The position numbers and the translations under genes were made by a program. Shown here piece after piece: positions 37,638-45,387 of a DNA stretch of 64,000 nt (position 1 is its first letter; each line of letters starts with the position of its first letter). The stretch is taken from the NCBI RefSeq assembly GCF_003319125.1, contig NZ_QOHG01000008.1:62001-126000 (forward strand). The letters run 5' to 3'. The stretch comes from Blastococcus sp. TF02A-26. GTDB lineage: Bacteria; Actinomycetota; Actinomycetes; Mycobacteriales; Geodermatophilaceae. The notes under the pieces are model-generated. The model did no database searches and had not been told where the DNA came from. It saw nothing but the letters and a program-made list of their open reading frames with translations.

Positions 37638-39050
37638 CTACAGCGGGATGTTGCCGTGGGCGCCGCGCCCCGGACGGGCGTCGGCCAGGGCGCCGATGAG
37701 CCGCCGCCGGGTCTGCGCCGGCTCCACGACCTCGTCCACGACGCCGATCTCGATGGCCCGGTCGACACCGCCGGCGATCCGCTCGTGCTCGGCGGCGAGC
37801 TCCGCGTGCAGGGCGTCGCGCTCGGCCTGGGGGACCGCGGCCAGCTTCTTGCGGTGCAGGATGCCGACCGCGGCCTTGGCGCCCATGACCGCGACCTCGG
37901 CACCGGGCCAGGCGAAGACGGCCGTCGCGCCCAGCGACCGGGAGTTCATCGCGATGTAGGCGCCCCCGTAGGACTTCCGGGTCACCAGCGTCACCCGCGG
38001 CACCACGGCCTCGGCGAACGCGTGCAGCAGCTTCGCGCCACGGCGGACCACGCCGTCCCACTCCTGGCCGACGCCGGGCAGGTAGCCGGGCACGTCGACC
38101 AGGACCACCAGCGGCACCCCGAACGCGTCGCACATCCGCACGAAGCGGGCGGCCTTCTCCGCCGAGGCCGAGTCCAGGCAGCCGCCCAGGCGCAGCGGGT
38201 TGTTGGCGATGACGCCGACCGTCCGCCCGGCCAGCCGGCCGAGCACGGTGACCACGTTCGGCGCCCACCGCGGGTGCAGCTCCAGGCCCGGCTCGTCGAG
38301 CACCGCGCCGATCAGCGGCTTGACGTCGTAGGCCCGCTGCCGCTGCTCGGGCAGCAGCGCCCCGAGGTCCTCGTCCGGCTCGTCGGCCACCCCGGCGAAG
38401 GTGCCCTGGGCGGCGAGCAGGTCGACCGCGCGGCGGGCGGTGGCCAGGGCGGCCGGCTCGGTGTCGGTGACCACGTGCACGACGCCGCTGCGCCGGCCGT
38501 GGGTGTCCGGGCCGCCCAGCGTCTCCTGGTTGACGTCCTCGCCGGTCACCGAGCGGACGACGTCCGGCCCAGTCACGAACACCCGGCCGGCCGGCCCCAT
38601 GATCACCAGGTCGGTCAGCGCGGGGCCGTACGCGGCGCCACCGGCCGCCGGGCCGAGCACCACCGAGATCTGCGGGATCCGCCCGGAGGCGCGCACCATC
38701 GCGGCGAACACCTCGCCGACGGCGTGCAGCGCGGTGACGCCCTCGGCCAGCCGCGCGCCGCCGGAGTGCCAGATGCCGACGACCGGCACCCGCTCGCGCA
38801 GCGCGGTGTCGATCGCGTCGACGATGTGCCGGCAGCCGTCCAGGCCCATCGCGCCGCCCATGACGGTGGCGTCGGTGCAGAACGCGATGGCCGGCGAGCC
38901 CTCCACGGTCCCGCGGGCGGCGAGGACGCCCGAGGTGTCGCGGGCGGCCAGGGGTCGCAGCGAGCCGGGGTCGAAGAACCGGGCCAGCCGGTCCTCGGGG
39001 TCACGCGGGTCGGGGGCGGGCAGTGTCGGGGCGGGGGAGAGCGTCGTCAC
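37638..39050 (-). CDS. accD6: Acyl-CoA carboxylase carboxyltransferase subunit AccD6-type
   Basis: A 470-residue carboxyltransferase beta subunit. RDPEDRLARFFDPGSL, DTSGVLAARGTV, FCTDATVMGGAMGLDGCRHIV, IWHSGGARLAEGV, VLGPAAGGAAYGPALTD and KAAVGILHRKKL match mycobacterial AccD6 closely by recall. The twin glycine oxyanion-hole segments (GGARLAEG and SYGGAYIAMNSRSL) are intact. It transfers carboxyl from biotin carrier AccA to acetyl-CoA to form malonyl-CoA for the FAS-II enzymes encoded upstream. GTG 39050 is 15 bases after fabF. The last gene of the FAS-II operon is accD6 in mycobacteria too. Biotin carboxylase/carrier is not encoded here. Confidence 0.95.
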   Translation of the reverse strand: MTTLSPAPTLPAPDPRDPEDRLARFFDPGSLRPLAARDTSGVLAARGTVEGSPAIAFCTDATVMGGAMGLDGCRHIVDAIDTALRERVPVVGIWHSGGARLAEGVTALHAVGEVFAAMVRASGRIPQISVVLGPAAGGAAYGPALTDLVIMGPAGRVFVTGPDVVRSVTGEDVNQETLGGPDTHGRRSGVVHVVTDTEPAALATARRAVDLLAAQGTFAGVADEPDEDLGALLPEQRQRAYDVKPLIGAVLDEPGLELHPRWAPNVVTVLGRLAGRTVGVIANNPLRLGGCLDSASAEKAARFVRMCDAFGVPLVVLVDVPGYLPGVGQEWDGVVRRGAKLLHAFAEAVVPRVTLVTRKSYGGAYIAMNSRSLGATAVFAWPGAEVAVMGAKAAVGILHRKKLAAVPQAERDALHAELAAEHERIAGGVDRAIEIGVVDEVVEPAQTRRRLIGALADARPGRGAHGNIPL

Positions 39051-39065
39051 GGGGACCCCAGGGGT

Positions 39066-40304
39066 TCAGGCGGTGGTGAACACCAGCGCGATGTTGTGGC
39101 CGCCGAAGCCGAAGGAGTCGTTGACCGCGGCGGTGAGCTGGGCCTTCCGCGGTTCGCGGCGGACGATGTCGAGGGCCTGGACGGCCGCGTCGTCGTCCGG
39201 GTCGTCGAGGTTGGCGGTGGCCGGCACGATCTGGTCGCGCAGCGCGAGGATCGTGAACACCGACTCGAGCGCACCGGCGGCGCCGAGCAGGTGGCCGGTC
39301 AGGCTCTTGGTGGCGGTGACCAGCACGTGCTCGCCGAGGGCGCTGCGGATGGCCGCGGCCTCGGCCGTGTCGCCGACCGGCGTGGACGTCGCGTGCGCGT
39401 TCACGTGGCCGACGTCGGTGGCGGAGAGGTCCGCGTCGCGCAGGGCGGCGGCGATGGCCCGGCCGGCGCCCTCGCCCTCGGGGTGCGGGGCGACGAGGTC
39501 GTAGCCGTCGGCCGTGGCGCCGGCGCCGGCCAGCCGGGCGTGGATCGTGGCGCCCCGGGCGCGGGCGGCGTCGCCCCGCTCCAGCACCAGCGCCGCTGCG
39601 CCCTCACCGAGGACGAAGCCGTCCCGGCCCTTGTCGAACGGGCGGGACGCGCGCTCGGGCTCGTCGTTGCGGGTCGACATCGCCCGCATCGCGGCGAAGC
39701 CGGCCATGGGGAGCGGGTGCACGCAGGCCTCGGCGCCACCGACGAGGACGACGTCGGCGCGGTCGAACCGGATGAGGTCCAGGCCCCAGCGGATGGCCTC
39801 GGCGCCCGACGCGCAGGCGCTGACCGGCGCGTGCACGCCGCCCTTCGCGCCGACGGCGAGCCCGACCGCGGCCGCGGGGCCGTTGGGCATGAGCATCGGG
39901 ATGGTGAAGGGCGAGACCCGCTTGGGGCCCTTCTCCTCCAGGACGTCGTCCTGGCCGAGCAGGGTCAGCGCGCCGCCGATGCCGGTGCCGAACACGACGG
40001 CGATCCGCTCGGGGGCGACGCCCGCGTCGGCCGCGCCGGAGGAGCGCCACGCCTCCTCGGCGGCCACGACCGCGACCTGCTGGCTGCGGTCGAGCCGGCG
40101 GGCGCGGACCCGGTCGATCGTCGAGGCGGGGTCCTCGGCCAGCCGCGCGACGAGCTGGGCCGGGAACTCGGTGATCCAGTCGTCGGTGATGCGGCTGACC
40201 CCCGACCGCCCGGCCAGCAGCGCGTCCCAGGTGCTGGCGACGTCGCCACCGAGCGGCGTGGTCGCGCCGAGGCCGGTGACGACGACGTCGTCATTGGTGC
40301 TCAT
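39066..40304 (-). CDS. fabF: Beta-ketoacyl-ACP synthase II (FabF/KasA type)
   Basis: A 412-residue condensing enzyme. The nucleophile is Cys164 in APVSACASGAEA. The two histidines of the Cys-His-His triad are in NAHATSTPVGD and SLTGHLLGAAG, and Lys is in KSLTGH. VVTGLGATTPLGGD at the N-terminus and FGFGGHN near the C-terminus complete the family signature. It elongates acyl-ACP with malonyl-ACP in FAS-II. Mycobacteria carry kasA and kasB here; this operon has a single KAS, consistent with ordinary fatty acids rather than mycolic acids. ATG 40304 lies about 50 bases after the acpP stop. Confidence 0.95.
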   Translation of the reverse strand: MSTNDDVVVTGLGATTPLGGDVASTWDALLAGRSGVSRITDDWITEFPAQLVARLAEDPASTIDRVRARRLDRSQQVAVVAAEEAWRSSGAADAGVAPERIAVVFGTGIGGALTLLGQDDVLEEKGPKRVSPFTIPMLMPNGPAAAVGLAVGAKGGVHAPVSACASGAEAIRWGLDLIRFDRADVVLVGGAEACVHPLPMAGFAAMRAMSTRNDEPERASRPFDKGRDGFVLGEGAAALVLERGDAARARGATIHARLAGAGATADGYDLVAPHPEGEGAGRAIAAALRDADLSATDVGHVNAHATSTPVGDTAEAAAIRSALGEHVLVTATKSLTGHLLGAAGALESVFTILALRDQIVPATANLDDPDDDAAVQALDIVRREPRKAQLTAAVNDSFGFGGHNIALVFTTA

Positions 40305-40352
40305 GACGGGTCCTTCCTGGGAGTGTGCGGTACCGGGCGGCCGAGGAACGGG

Positions 40353-40592
40353 TCAGCCGCGGTTGGCGGTGATGTAGCTGATGGCGTCGCCGACGGTCTT
40401 GATGTTGGCGAGCTCGTCGTCGGGGATCGCGACGCCGAACTTGTTCTCGACCTCCGTGGCGATCTCGACCATCGACAGCGAGTCGACGTCGAGGTCCTCG
40501 GTGAACGACTTCTCGGGGGTGGCGTCGGCGGGGGCGACCCCGGCGACCTCCTCCAGGATCTCGGCAAGACCAGCCTGGATGTCCTCGCTCAC
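40353..40592 (-). CDS. acpP: Acyl carrier protein
   Basis: A 79-residue acidic four-helix protein that carries acyl intermediates of FAS-II. The phosphopantetheine serine is Ser38 in DLDVDSLSMVEI. EIATEVENKFGVAIPDDELANIKTVGDAI matches mycobacterial AcpM and other ACPs through the recognition helix. GTG 40592 has gagaggacc upstream; the longer upstream frame is not needed. It lies between fabH and fabF with 86 and 48 bases on the two sides, as in streptomycete and mycobacterial FAS operons. Holo-ACP synthase is not encoded nearby. Confidence 0.96.
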   Translation of the reverse strand: MSEDIQAGLAEILEEVAGVAPADATPEKSFTEDLDVDSLSMVEIATEVENKFGVAIPDDELANIKTVGDAISYITANRG

Positions 40593-40678
40593 GCTGAGGT
40601 CCTCTCTCTCGTTCGTGCGTCGGCCCGGGGCGGTCCCGGTGCCGGCCCGGGGTGAACCGGGGGATCTGTGGGTCGTGC

Positions 40679-41644
40679 TCAGGGGATCCGCAGCACCTGG
40701 CCGGCGAAGGTGAGGCCGGCGCCGTAGCCGAGCACCAGGGCCAGGTCGCCGCTCTTCGCCTCGCCCGACTCGAGCAGGGCCTCCAACGCGAGCGGGATCG
40801 ACGCGGCCGAGGTGTTGCCGGTCCGGACGATGTCGCGCGCGACGACGGTGCGCTCCGGGAAGCCCAGCCGCTTGTGCATCGACTCGATGATCCGCAGGTT
40901 CGCCTGGTGCGGGGCGAAGACGTCGATGTCGTCGACCGTGACGCCGGCCTCGGCCATCGCCTGCTCCAGCGTGGCGGTGAGCCGCGTCGTCGCCCAGCGG
41001 TAGACGGCCTGGCCGGCCATCGCGATCCGCCCGGTGCCGGCCATCTCGATGGCGGAGGACTGGTCGCCGTCGCTGCCCCAGGCCACGGGACCGATGCCGG
41101 GCTCGTCCGCGGGGCCCACCACGGCGGCACCGGCGCCGTCGGCGAAGATCACCGCGGTGGCCCGGTCGGTCTGGTCGATGACGTCGGTGAGCCGCTCGGC
41201 GCCGACGATCAGCACGTGCCGCGCCGACCCGGAGCGGATGGCGTTGCTGGCCACCTCGAGGGAGTAGCAGAAGCCCGCGCACCCGGCGTTGAGGTCGAAG
41301 GCGCCGGGGCGGGTGATGCCGAGCCGGTGGGCGACCTGCGGTCCGATCCCCGGGATGGGGTGCTCCAGGGTGGCGCTGGCCAGGATGACCATGTCGACGT
41401 CGTCGGGCGCCACGCCGCTGGCGGCGAGGGCCTTGCCGCCGGCCGCGACGGCCATCTCGACGAGCGTCTCGTCGTCGGAGGCCCAGCGGCGCTCGGCGAT
41501 GCCGACGCGGCTCTGGATCCACTCGTCGTTGGTCTCCATGGTCTGCGACAGCTCGTCGTTGGTGACCCGGCGACGCGGCCGGTAGCCGCCGAACCCGAGG
41601 ATCCGCGCGCCGGGGGCGCCCGTCTTGAGCTGGATCGCAGTCAC
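40679..41644 (-). CDS. fabH: Beta-ketoacyl-ACP synthase III (FabH)
   Basis: A 321-residue KAS III that starts fatty acid synthesis by condensing an acyl-CoA primer with malonyl-ACP. The nucleophile is Cys122 in FDLNAGCAGFCYSLE. The histidine lies in FAPHQANLRI and the asparagine in RTGNTSAASIP, completing the Cys-His-Asn triad. FGGYRPRRRVTNDEL and WIQSRVGIAERRWA are typical of the N-terminal half. In actinobacteria FabH selects branched primers (isobutyryl-, anteiso-type), giving iso/anteiso lipids; specificity cannot be read. The GTG start overlaps the fabD stop by 4 bases, so they are translationally coupled. Confidence 0.96.
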   Translation of the reverse strand: MTAIQLKTGAPGARILGFGGYRPRRRVTNDELSQTMETNDEWIQSRVGIAERRWASDDETLVEMAVAAGGKALAASGVAPDDVDMVILASATLEHPIPGIGPQVAHRLGITRPGAFDLNAGCAGFCYSLEVASNAIRSGSARHVLIVGAERLTDVIDQTDRATAVIFADGAGAAVVGPADEPGIGPVAWGSDGDQSSAIEMAGTGRIAMAGQAVYRWATTRLTATLEQAMAEAGVTVDDIDVFAPHQANLRIIESMHKRLGFPERTVVARDIVRTGNTSAASIPLALEALLESGEAKSGDLALVLGYGAGLTFAGQVLRIP

Positions 41645-42852
41645 GACGTGACCTCCGGGTAGAGACGGGCGATGGGGTCACCGGCGTCGACGAGGTCGCC
41701 GTCCTGGACCAGCCACTCGGCCAGGACGCCCGCGTAGCCCGCGGACATCCCGACCTCCTCCCGGCGGCTGCGGATGCAGCCCAGCGGCGCGCCGGCGGGG
41801 ACGTGCGTGCCCTCGGCGATCTCGGCCGGGGCGACGGTGCCGCGGGCGGGAGCGACCACGACCCGCCAGTCGGGGGCGTACTGGGCCTCGGCGCGGCCGC
41901 GCTCGGCCTCGATGAGCTCGCGGGCGCGGTCCAGGTCGGCGGGACCGCTGACGGCCAGCACCTCGACGCCCGAGCCCTTCCACTCCCGCTTCGCGAGGCC
42001 AGCCAGGGCACCGGCCGGGGGCAGCTCGATGGCGGCGGTCACGCCGAGGTCGCGCATGGTCGCCAGGCACGCGTCGAAGCGCACCGGGCTGGTGACCTGG
42101 CTGACCAGCCGGGAGAGCGCCTCGGCGCCGGTGGTCACGGCCGCGCCGTCGGCGTTGCTCAGCAGCAGCCGGCTCGGCTCGGCCGGGCGCAGCCCGCCGA
42201 CCAGCCCCTCGAGCTGCTCGCGGGCCGGGGCCATGAAGTCGGTGTGGAACGCGCCGGCGACCGACAGCGGCATCACCCGCGCCTTGGCCGGTGGGTCGTC
42301 CTTGAGGGCGGCCAGCGCGTCGAGTGGCCCGGCGACGACGGTCTGCCCCGCGCCGTTGAGGTTCGCGGCGACCAGGCCGTGCCGGTCCAGCGCGGCGGTC
42401 AGCTCGTCGGGGTCGCCACCGAGGACGGCGGCCATGCCGGTCGGGGTCAGCGCGCACGCGGCGGCCATCGCCCGGCCGCGGACGGCGGTCAGCGCGATCG
42501 CGGCCTCGACGCTCAGCACCCCCGCCAGCGCGGCGGCGGTCAGCTCGCCGACGCTGTGGCCGGCGATGACGACGTCCCGCCCGGCCTGCGGCGTGTGCTG
42601 CACCGGACCGGGCAGCCCGCCCAGCTCGCGGGCGACGAACAGGCTCATCGCGACGACCAGCGGCTGGGTGACCGCGGTGTCCTTGATCGCCTCGGCGTCC
42701 CCCGTCGTGCCGAGGGTGAGGAGGTCGGCATCGGCGATGGCGCCGGCCCACCGGAAGAAGGACTCGGCACCGGGGAGCTCGAGCCACTCGGTGAGCATCC
42801 CGGGCTTCTGGGCACCCTGTCCGGGGGCGAGGACGGCCAGCACGTCCTCCAC
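41641..42852 (-). CDS. fabD: Malonyl-CoA:ACP transacylase FabD with C-terminal biotinyl/lipoyl-like domain
   Basis: A 403-residue protein; residues ~1-320 are a canonical FabD. LAPGQGAQKPGM is the N-terminal motif, the nucleophile Ser100 is in IAGHSVGELTAAALAG, and the catalytic His203 is in SVAGAFHTDFMAPA. Typical FabD ends near 310 residues. Here a linker (~320-330) is followed by a ~70-residue beta-barrel-like unit (VVVAPARGTVAPAEIAEGTHVPAGAPLGCI ... AGYAGVLAEWLVQDGDLVDAGDPIARLYPE) that resembles a biotinyl/lipoyl domain in its repeating beta pattern. The EAMKM/DK lysine hairpin is replaced by RSRREEVGM, so it should not be biotinylated or lipoylated. GTG 42852 was chosen for length; its ribosome site is weak. 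Confidence 0.9.
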   Translation of the reverse strand: MEDVLAVLAPGQGAQKPGMLTEWLELPGAESFFRWAGAIADADLLTLGTTGDAEAIKDTAVTQPLVVAMSLFVARELGGLPGPVQHTPQAGRDVVIAGHSVGELTAAALAGVLSVEAAIALTAVRGRAMAAACALTPTGMAAVLGGDPDELTAALDRHGLVAANLNGAGQTVVAGPLDALAALKDDPPAKARVMPLSVAGAFHTDFMAPAREQLEGLVGGLRPAEPSRLLLSNADGAAVTTGAEALSRLVSQVTSPVRFDACLATMRDLGVTAAIELPPAGALAGLAKREWKGSGVEVLAVSGPADLDRARELIEAERGRAEAQYAPDWRVVVAPARGTVAPAEIAEGTHVPAGAPLGCIRSRREEVGMSAGYAGVLAEWLVQDGDLVDAGDPIARLYPEVTS

Positions 42853-42909
42853 CGTGCCAGTCCGGGCGCTCCGGCACGGATGGGGAGCGGCACGAAAGCA
42901 CACCGGTGA

Positions 42910-42932
42910 TCTTTGGAGGAACCCTCCAAAGA
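42910..42932. promoter_or_regulatory. Probable FasR operator in the fabD promoter region
   Basis: Perfect 10-base inverted repeat tctttggagg / cctccaaaga with a 3-base centre, 58 bases before the fabD start and 58 bases after the fasR stop. Its position and symmetry suit binding by the adjacent FasR protein. Confidence 0.6.
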
Positions 42933-42989
42933 CGGCGTGCCGACAGGCCCCAGCAGGCGGCTCGCCGTGGTGGAGAGCACACTGCGGCT

Positions 42990-44168
42990 CTACGCCCAGA
43001 GGGAGCGCTCACCGCCGAGCCGGGACAGGGCCAGGGCCACCTGCAGCGTCCAGCCCCCGCGCGGGTCGGTCGCCCAGAACCCGGTCAGGTCCGCGGCGCG
43101 CTTGAGCCGGTAGCGGACCGTGTTGGGGTGCACGAACAGGACCCGCGCGCTGGCCTCCAGGTTGCCGCCGCTGGCCAGCACGGCGCCGACGGTCTCCAGG
43201 ACCTCGCCGCCGGCCGCCTGCAGCGGGAGGGCGATCCGCTCCTCCAGGGCGACCCGGGCGAGGGGGTCACCGTCGAGGGCGCGCTCGGGCAGCAGGGCGT
43301 CGGCGGGGCACGGGCGGGGAGCCCCGGGCCAGGCGGGTACCGCGCGCAGTCCGGCCAGCGCCGCGGCGGCGGACTCCGGTGCGCGGGCCAGACCCTCGAC
43401 GACCGGGCCGACGACCACCGGCCCCGGCCCGAACTCCTCGGCCACGCGGTCGGCGACCGGCGACAGGTCGTCGACGCCACCCAGGACCACGACCAGCTGC
43501 TCGGCGTGCACCCCGACCAGCACCTCGGCACGCATCGAGCGGGCGGCCCGCCGCGCCGCCGCGTGCGCGTCCCGGTCCGACGGCGCGCCGCCGACCAGCA
43601 CGGTCACCGGGGTCATCGTCGTCCAGCCCAGCGCCGCCGCCCGGCCCGGCAGCTCCTCCGACCGCTCCCCCCGGACGAGCGCGTCGACCACGAGCGCCTC
43701 GAGCCGGGCGTCCCAGGCGCCGCGGTCCTCGGCGAAGGTGGCGTAGACGTGGGCGGTGGCGAACGCGACCTCGCGGCTGAAGAGCAGGACCGCGGTGCGC
43801 AGCGCGTCGGCGTCGCCCGGCTCGGCGACCTCCCGGACGTGGTCGTCGAGCACCTCGACGGTGACCTTGACCAGGTCCACGGTCTGCTTCAGCGGCACCG
43901 CCCGCACCAGCTCGCGGGGAGCGGCGCCGAAGACCTCGCCGGTCAGCCGCGGCGGGCGGTCCGGCGTCCGGCACCACTCGACGAGCGAGGCGATGCCGGC
44001 CTGCGCCACGAGCATCACCCAGGACCGCTGGTCGGCCGGCATCGTGCGGAACCAGGGAAGCTGGTCGTCCATCCGCGCCACGGCCTTCGTCGCGATGGCC
44101 CCCGACGCGCGCTCCAGCCGGCGCAGCGTGCCGGCCGAGGGCCGGGGCGCGGCGGCGCGGTCGTCCAC
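42990..44168 (-). CDS. fasR: FasR, PucR/CdaR-type regulator of fatty acid synthesis
   Basis: A 392-residue regulator. The C-terminal HTH of the PucR/CdaR class is LASGGNLEASARVLFVHPNTVRYRLKRAADLTG (about residues 350-385). Upstream lie a GGDEF-like/CdaR central region and an N-terminal helical domain beginning LRRLERASGAIATKAVARMDDQLPWFRTMPADQRSWVMLVAQAGI, which matches streptomycete FasR and mycobacterial Rv2242 by recall. FasR-type proteins activate fabD-fabH-acpP-fabF transcription. This gene precedes fabD on the same strand with the dyad at 42910 between. GTG 44168 was chosen by family N-terminus; there is no strong ribosome site. It is separated from aceE, its neighbour in mycobacteria. 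Confidence 0.88.
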   Translation of the reverse strand: MDDRAAAPRPSAGTLRRLERASGAIATKAVARMDDQLPWFRTMPADQRSWVMLVAQAGIASLVEWCRTPDRPPRLTGEVFGAAPRELVRAVPLKQTVDLVKVTVEVLDDHVREVAEPGDADALRTAVLLFSREVAFATAHVYATFAEDRGAWDARLEALVVDALVRGERSEELPGRAAALGWTTMTPVTVLVGGAPSDRDAHAAARRAARSMRAEVLVGVHAEQLVVVLGGVDDLSPVADRVAEEFGPGPVVVGPVVEGLARAPESAAAALAGLRAVPAWPGAPRPCPADALLPERALDGDPLARVALEERIALPLQAAGGEVLETVGAVLASGGNLEASARVLFVHPNTVRYRLKRAADLTGFWATDPRGGWTLQVALALSRLGGERSLWA

Positions 44169-44213
44169 GCCGGTCAGCGTGTCACGCGCCGGGGAGTCGG
44201 GGAGAGTGGGGCG

Positions 44214-44897
44214 GTGCAGTCGCTCCTCGCCGGCGCCCCGCCGGACGTCCGCCGCCGGGTGCTCGGCGTCGTCGGGGCGTGCGCCGCGGTGGTGCTCGCG
44301 CTCGGGATCGGCGTGCTGGCGGACCTCGACCCGCAGGTCCGGCTCGACGCCGCGGTCAGCCACGCGCTCTACAGCGGCGACGACCGGTCCGGCGCCCTCG
44401 ACGGCCTGCTGGAGGTGCTGACCACGCCGGGCGTGATGTGGTTCCGCCTCGCGGTGTTCGCCCCGGTCCTCGTCTGGCTGGCGGTGCAGCGGCGGTGGCG
44501 CCCGCTCGCGTGGGTGCTGACCGCGATCGTGCTGATCGGACCGCTGAACGGCGGGCTCAAGGAGCTCATCGGCCGGGCCCGGCCGGCGTTCGAGGCGGGC
44601 GGGCTGGAGTACGGGGGCCTCAGCTACCCGAGCGGGCACTCGTCGGGGATCGCCACGCTGGTGACCGTGGGCCTCGTGCTGGCGTGGCCGCGGCTGGCCC
44701 CGGCCGCCCGCCGGGCAGCGCTGGCCGCCGGGATCGCGCTGGTCCTGCTCGTCGGACTGACCCGGATGTGGCTGGGCGTGCACTTCCTCTCCGACGTCGT
44801 CGGCGGCTGGGCGCTGGGCATCGGCTGGTCGCTGGGCGTCGCGCTGCTCCTCGGCGGCCTGCCCGGCGGCCCGGCAGCCCTGGAGCGGCGGTCGTGA
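44214..44897 (+). CDS. PAP2-family phosphatase
   Basis: A 227-residue polytopic membrane protein with about five or six helices and the three PAP2 motifs: KELIGRARPAFE (Kx6RP), SYPSGHSSG (PSGH) and TRMWLGVHFLSDVVGG (SRx5Hx3D). The catalytic His is in the last motif. It should be an integral phosphatase acting on lipid phosphates or undecaprenyl-PP. GTG 44214 has ggggaga upstream. Its TGA overlaps the cupin gene GTG by 4 bases. It is divergent from fasR, 46 bases away, and could serve membrane-lipid or cell-wall carrier recycling. It is the first gene of the segment that splits fasR from aceE. Confidence 0.9.
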   Translation: MQSLLAGAPPDVRRRVLGVVGACAAVVLALGIGVLADLDPQVRLDAAVSHALYSGDDRSGALDGLLEVLTTPGVMWFRLAVFAPVLVWLAVQRRWRPLAWVLTAIVLIGPLNGGLKELIGRARPAFEAGGLEYGGLSYPSGHSSGIATLVTVGLVLAWPRLAPAARRAALAAGIALVLLVGLTRMWLGVHFLSDVVGGWALGIGWSLGVALLLGGLPGGPAALERRS

Positions 44898-45382
44898 CCG
44901 CGCTGGAGTCGCGGGTCCTGGTGGAGAACACCGACGGATCGCTGGGGCCGCTGCTGCGGATCGCCGACGACCGGCTGGGCCCCGGCGCCGGGTACGGCCT
45001 GCACGAGCACACGGCCGTGGACGTCGTCGCCGTCGTCCTCGCCGGGTCGCTGCGGCACCGCTGGGGCGACGGTGCGGACCTGGTCGCGGGGGACGTCGCG
45101 GTGCTGCGCGCCGGTTCCGGTCTGGCGCACGACGAGGTCGCCGGGGACGACGGCGCGCGGGTGCTGCAGTGCTACCTGCGCACCGCCGCGCCGGGGGAGC
45201 CGGCGGCCCACGAGGTCGTCGCCGCGGCCGCGGGCTGGGTGGACCTCGGCCGGCCGGACGCGCGGTTGTGGGTCGGCACCGGCCCCGCCCCCGAGGGCCT
45301 GCGGATCGCGGTCGGGGACGGCGACGCCGGCCCCGTCGTCGTCTGGCAGGTGGATGCCGGCCGCCCCTCCTGGGCAGAGTGA
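44894..45382 (+). CDS. Cupin-domain protein (pirin-like N-terminal half)
   Basis: A 162-residue beta-rich protein. GPLLRIADDRLGPGAGYGLHEHTAVDVVAVVLAGSLRHRWGDGADLVAGDVAVLRAGSG resembles the first cupin barrel of pirin proteins, with LHEHTAVD supplying two possible metal ligands. The C-terminal half is shorter than in pirins (~290 residues), so only one barrel is present. The GTG start overlaps the PAP2 stop by 4 bases (GTGA), implying translational coupling. Pirin-type cupins have quercetinase or regulatory functions; none can be assigned. The M20 gene follows in 5 bases, suggesting a three-gene unit. Confidence 0.75.
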   Translation: MTALESRVLVENTDGSLGPLLRIADDRLGPGAGYGLHEHTAVDVVAVVLAGSLRHRWGDGADLVAGDVAVLRAGSGLAHDEVAGDDGARVLQCYLRTAAPGEPAAHEVVAAAAGWVDLGRPDARLWVGTGPAPEGLRIAVGDGDAGPVVVWQVDAGRPSWAE

Positions 45383-45387
45383 CCCGC

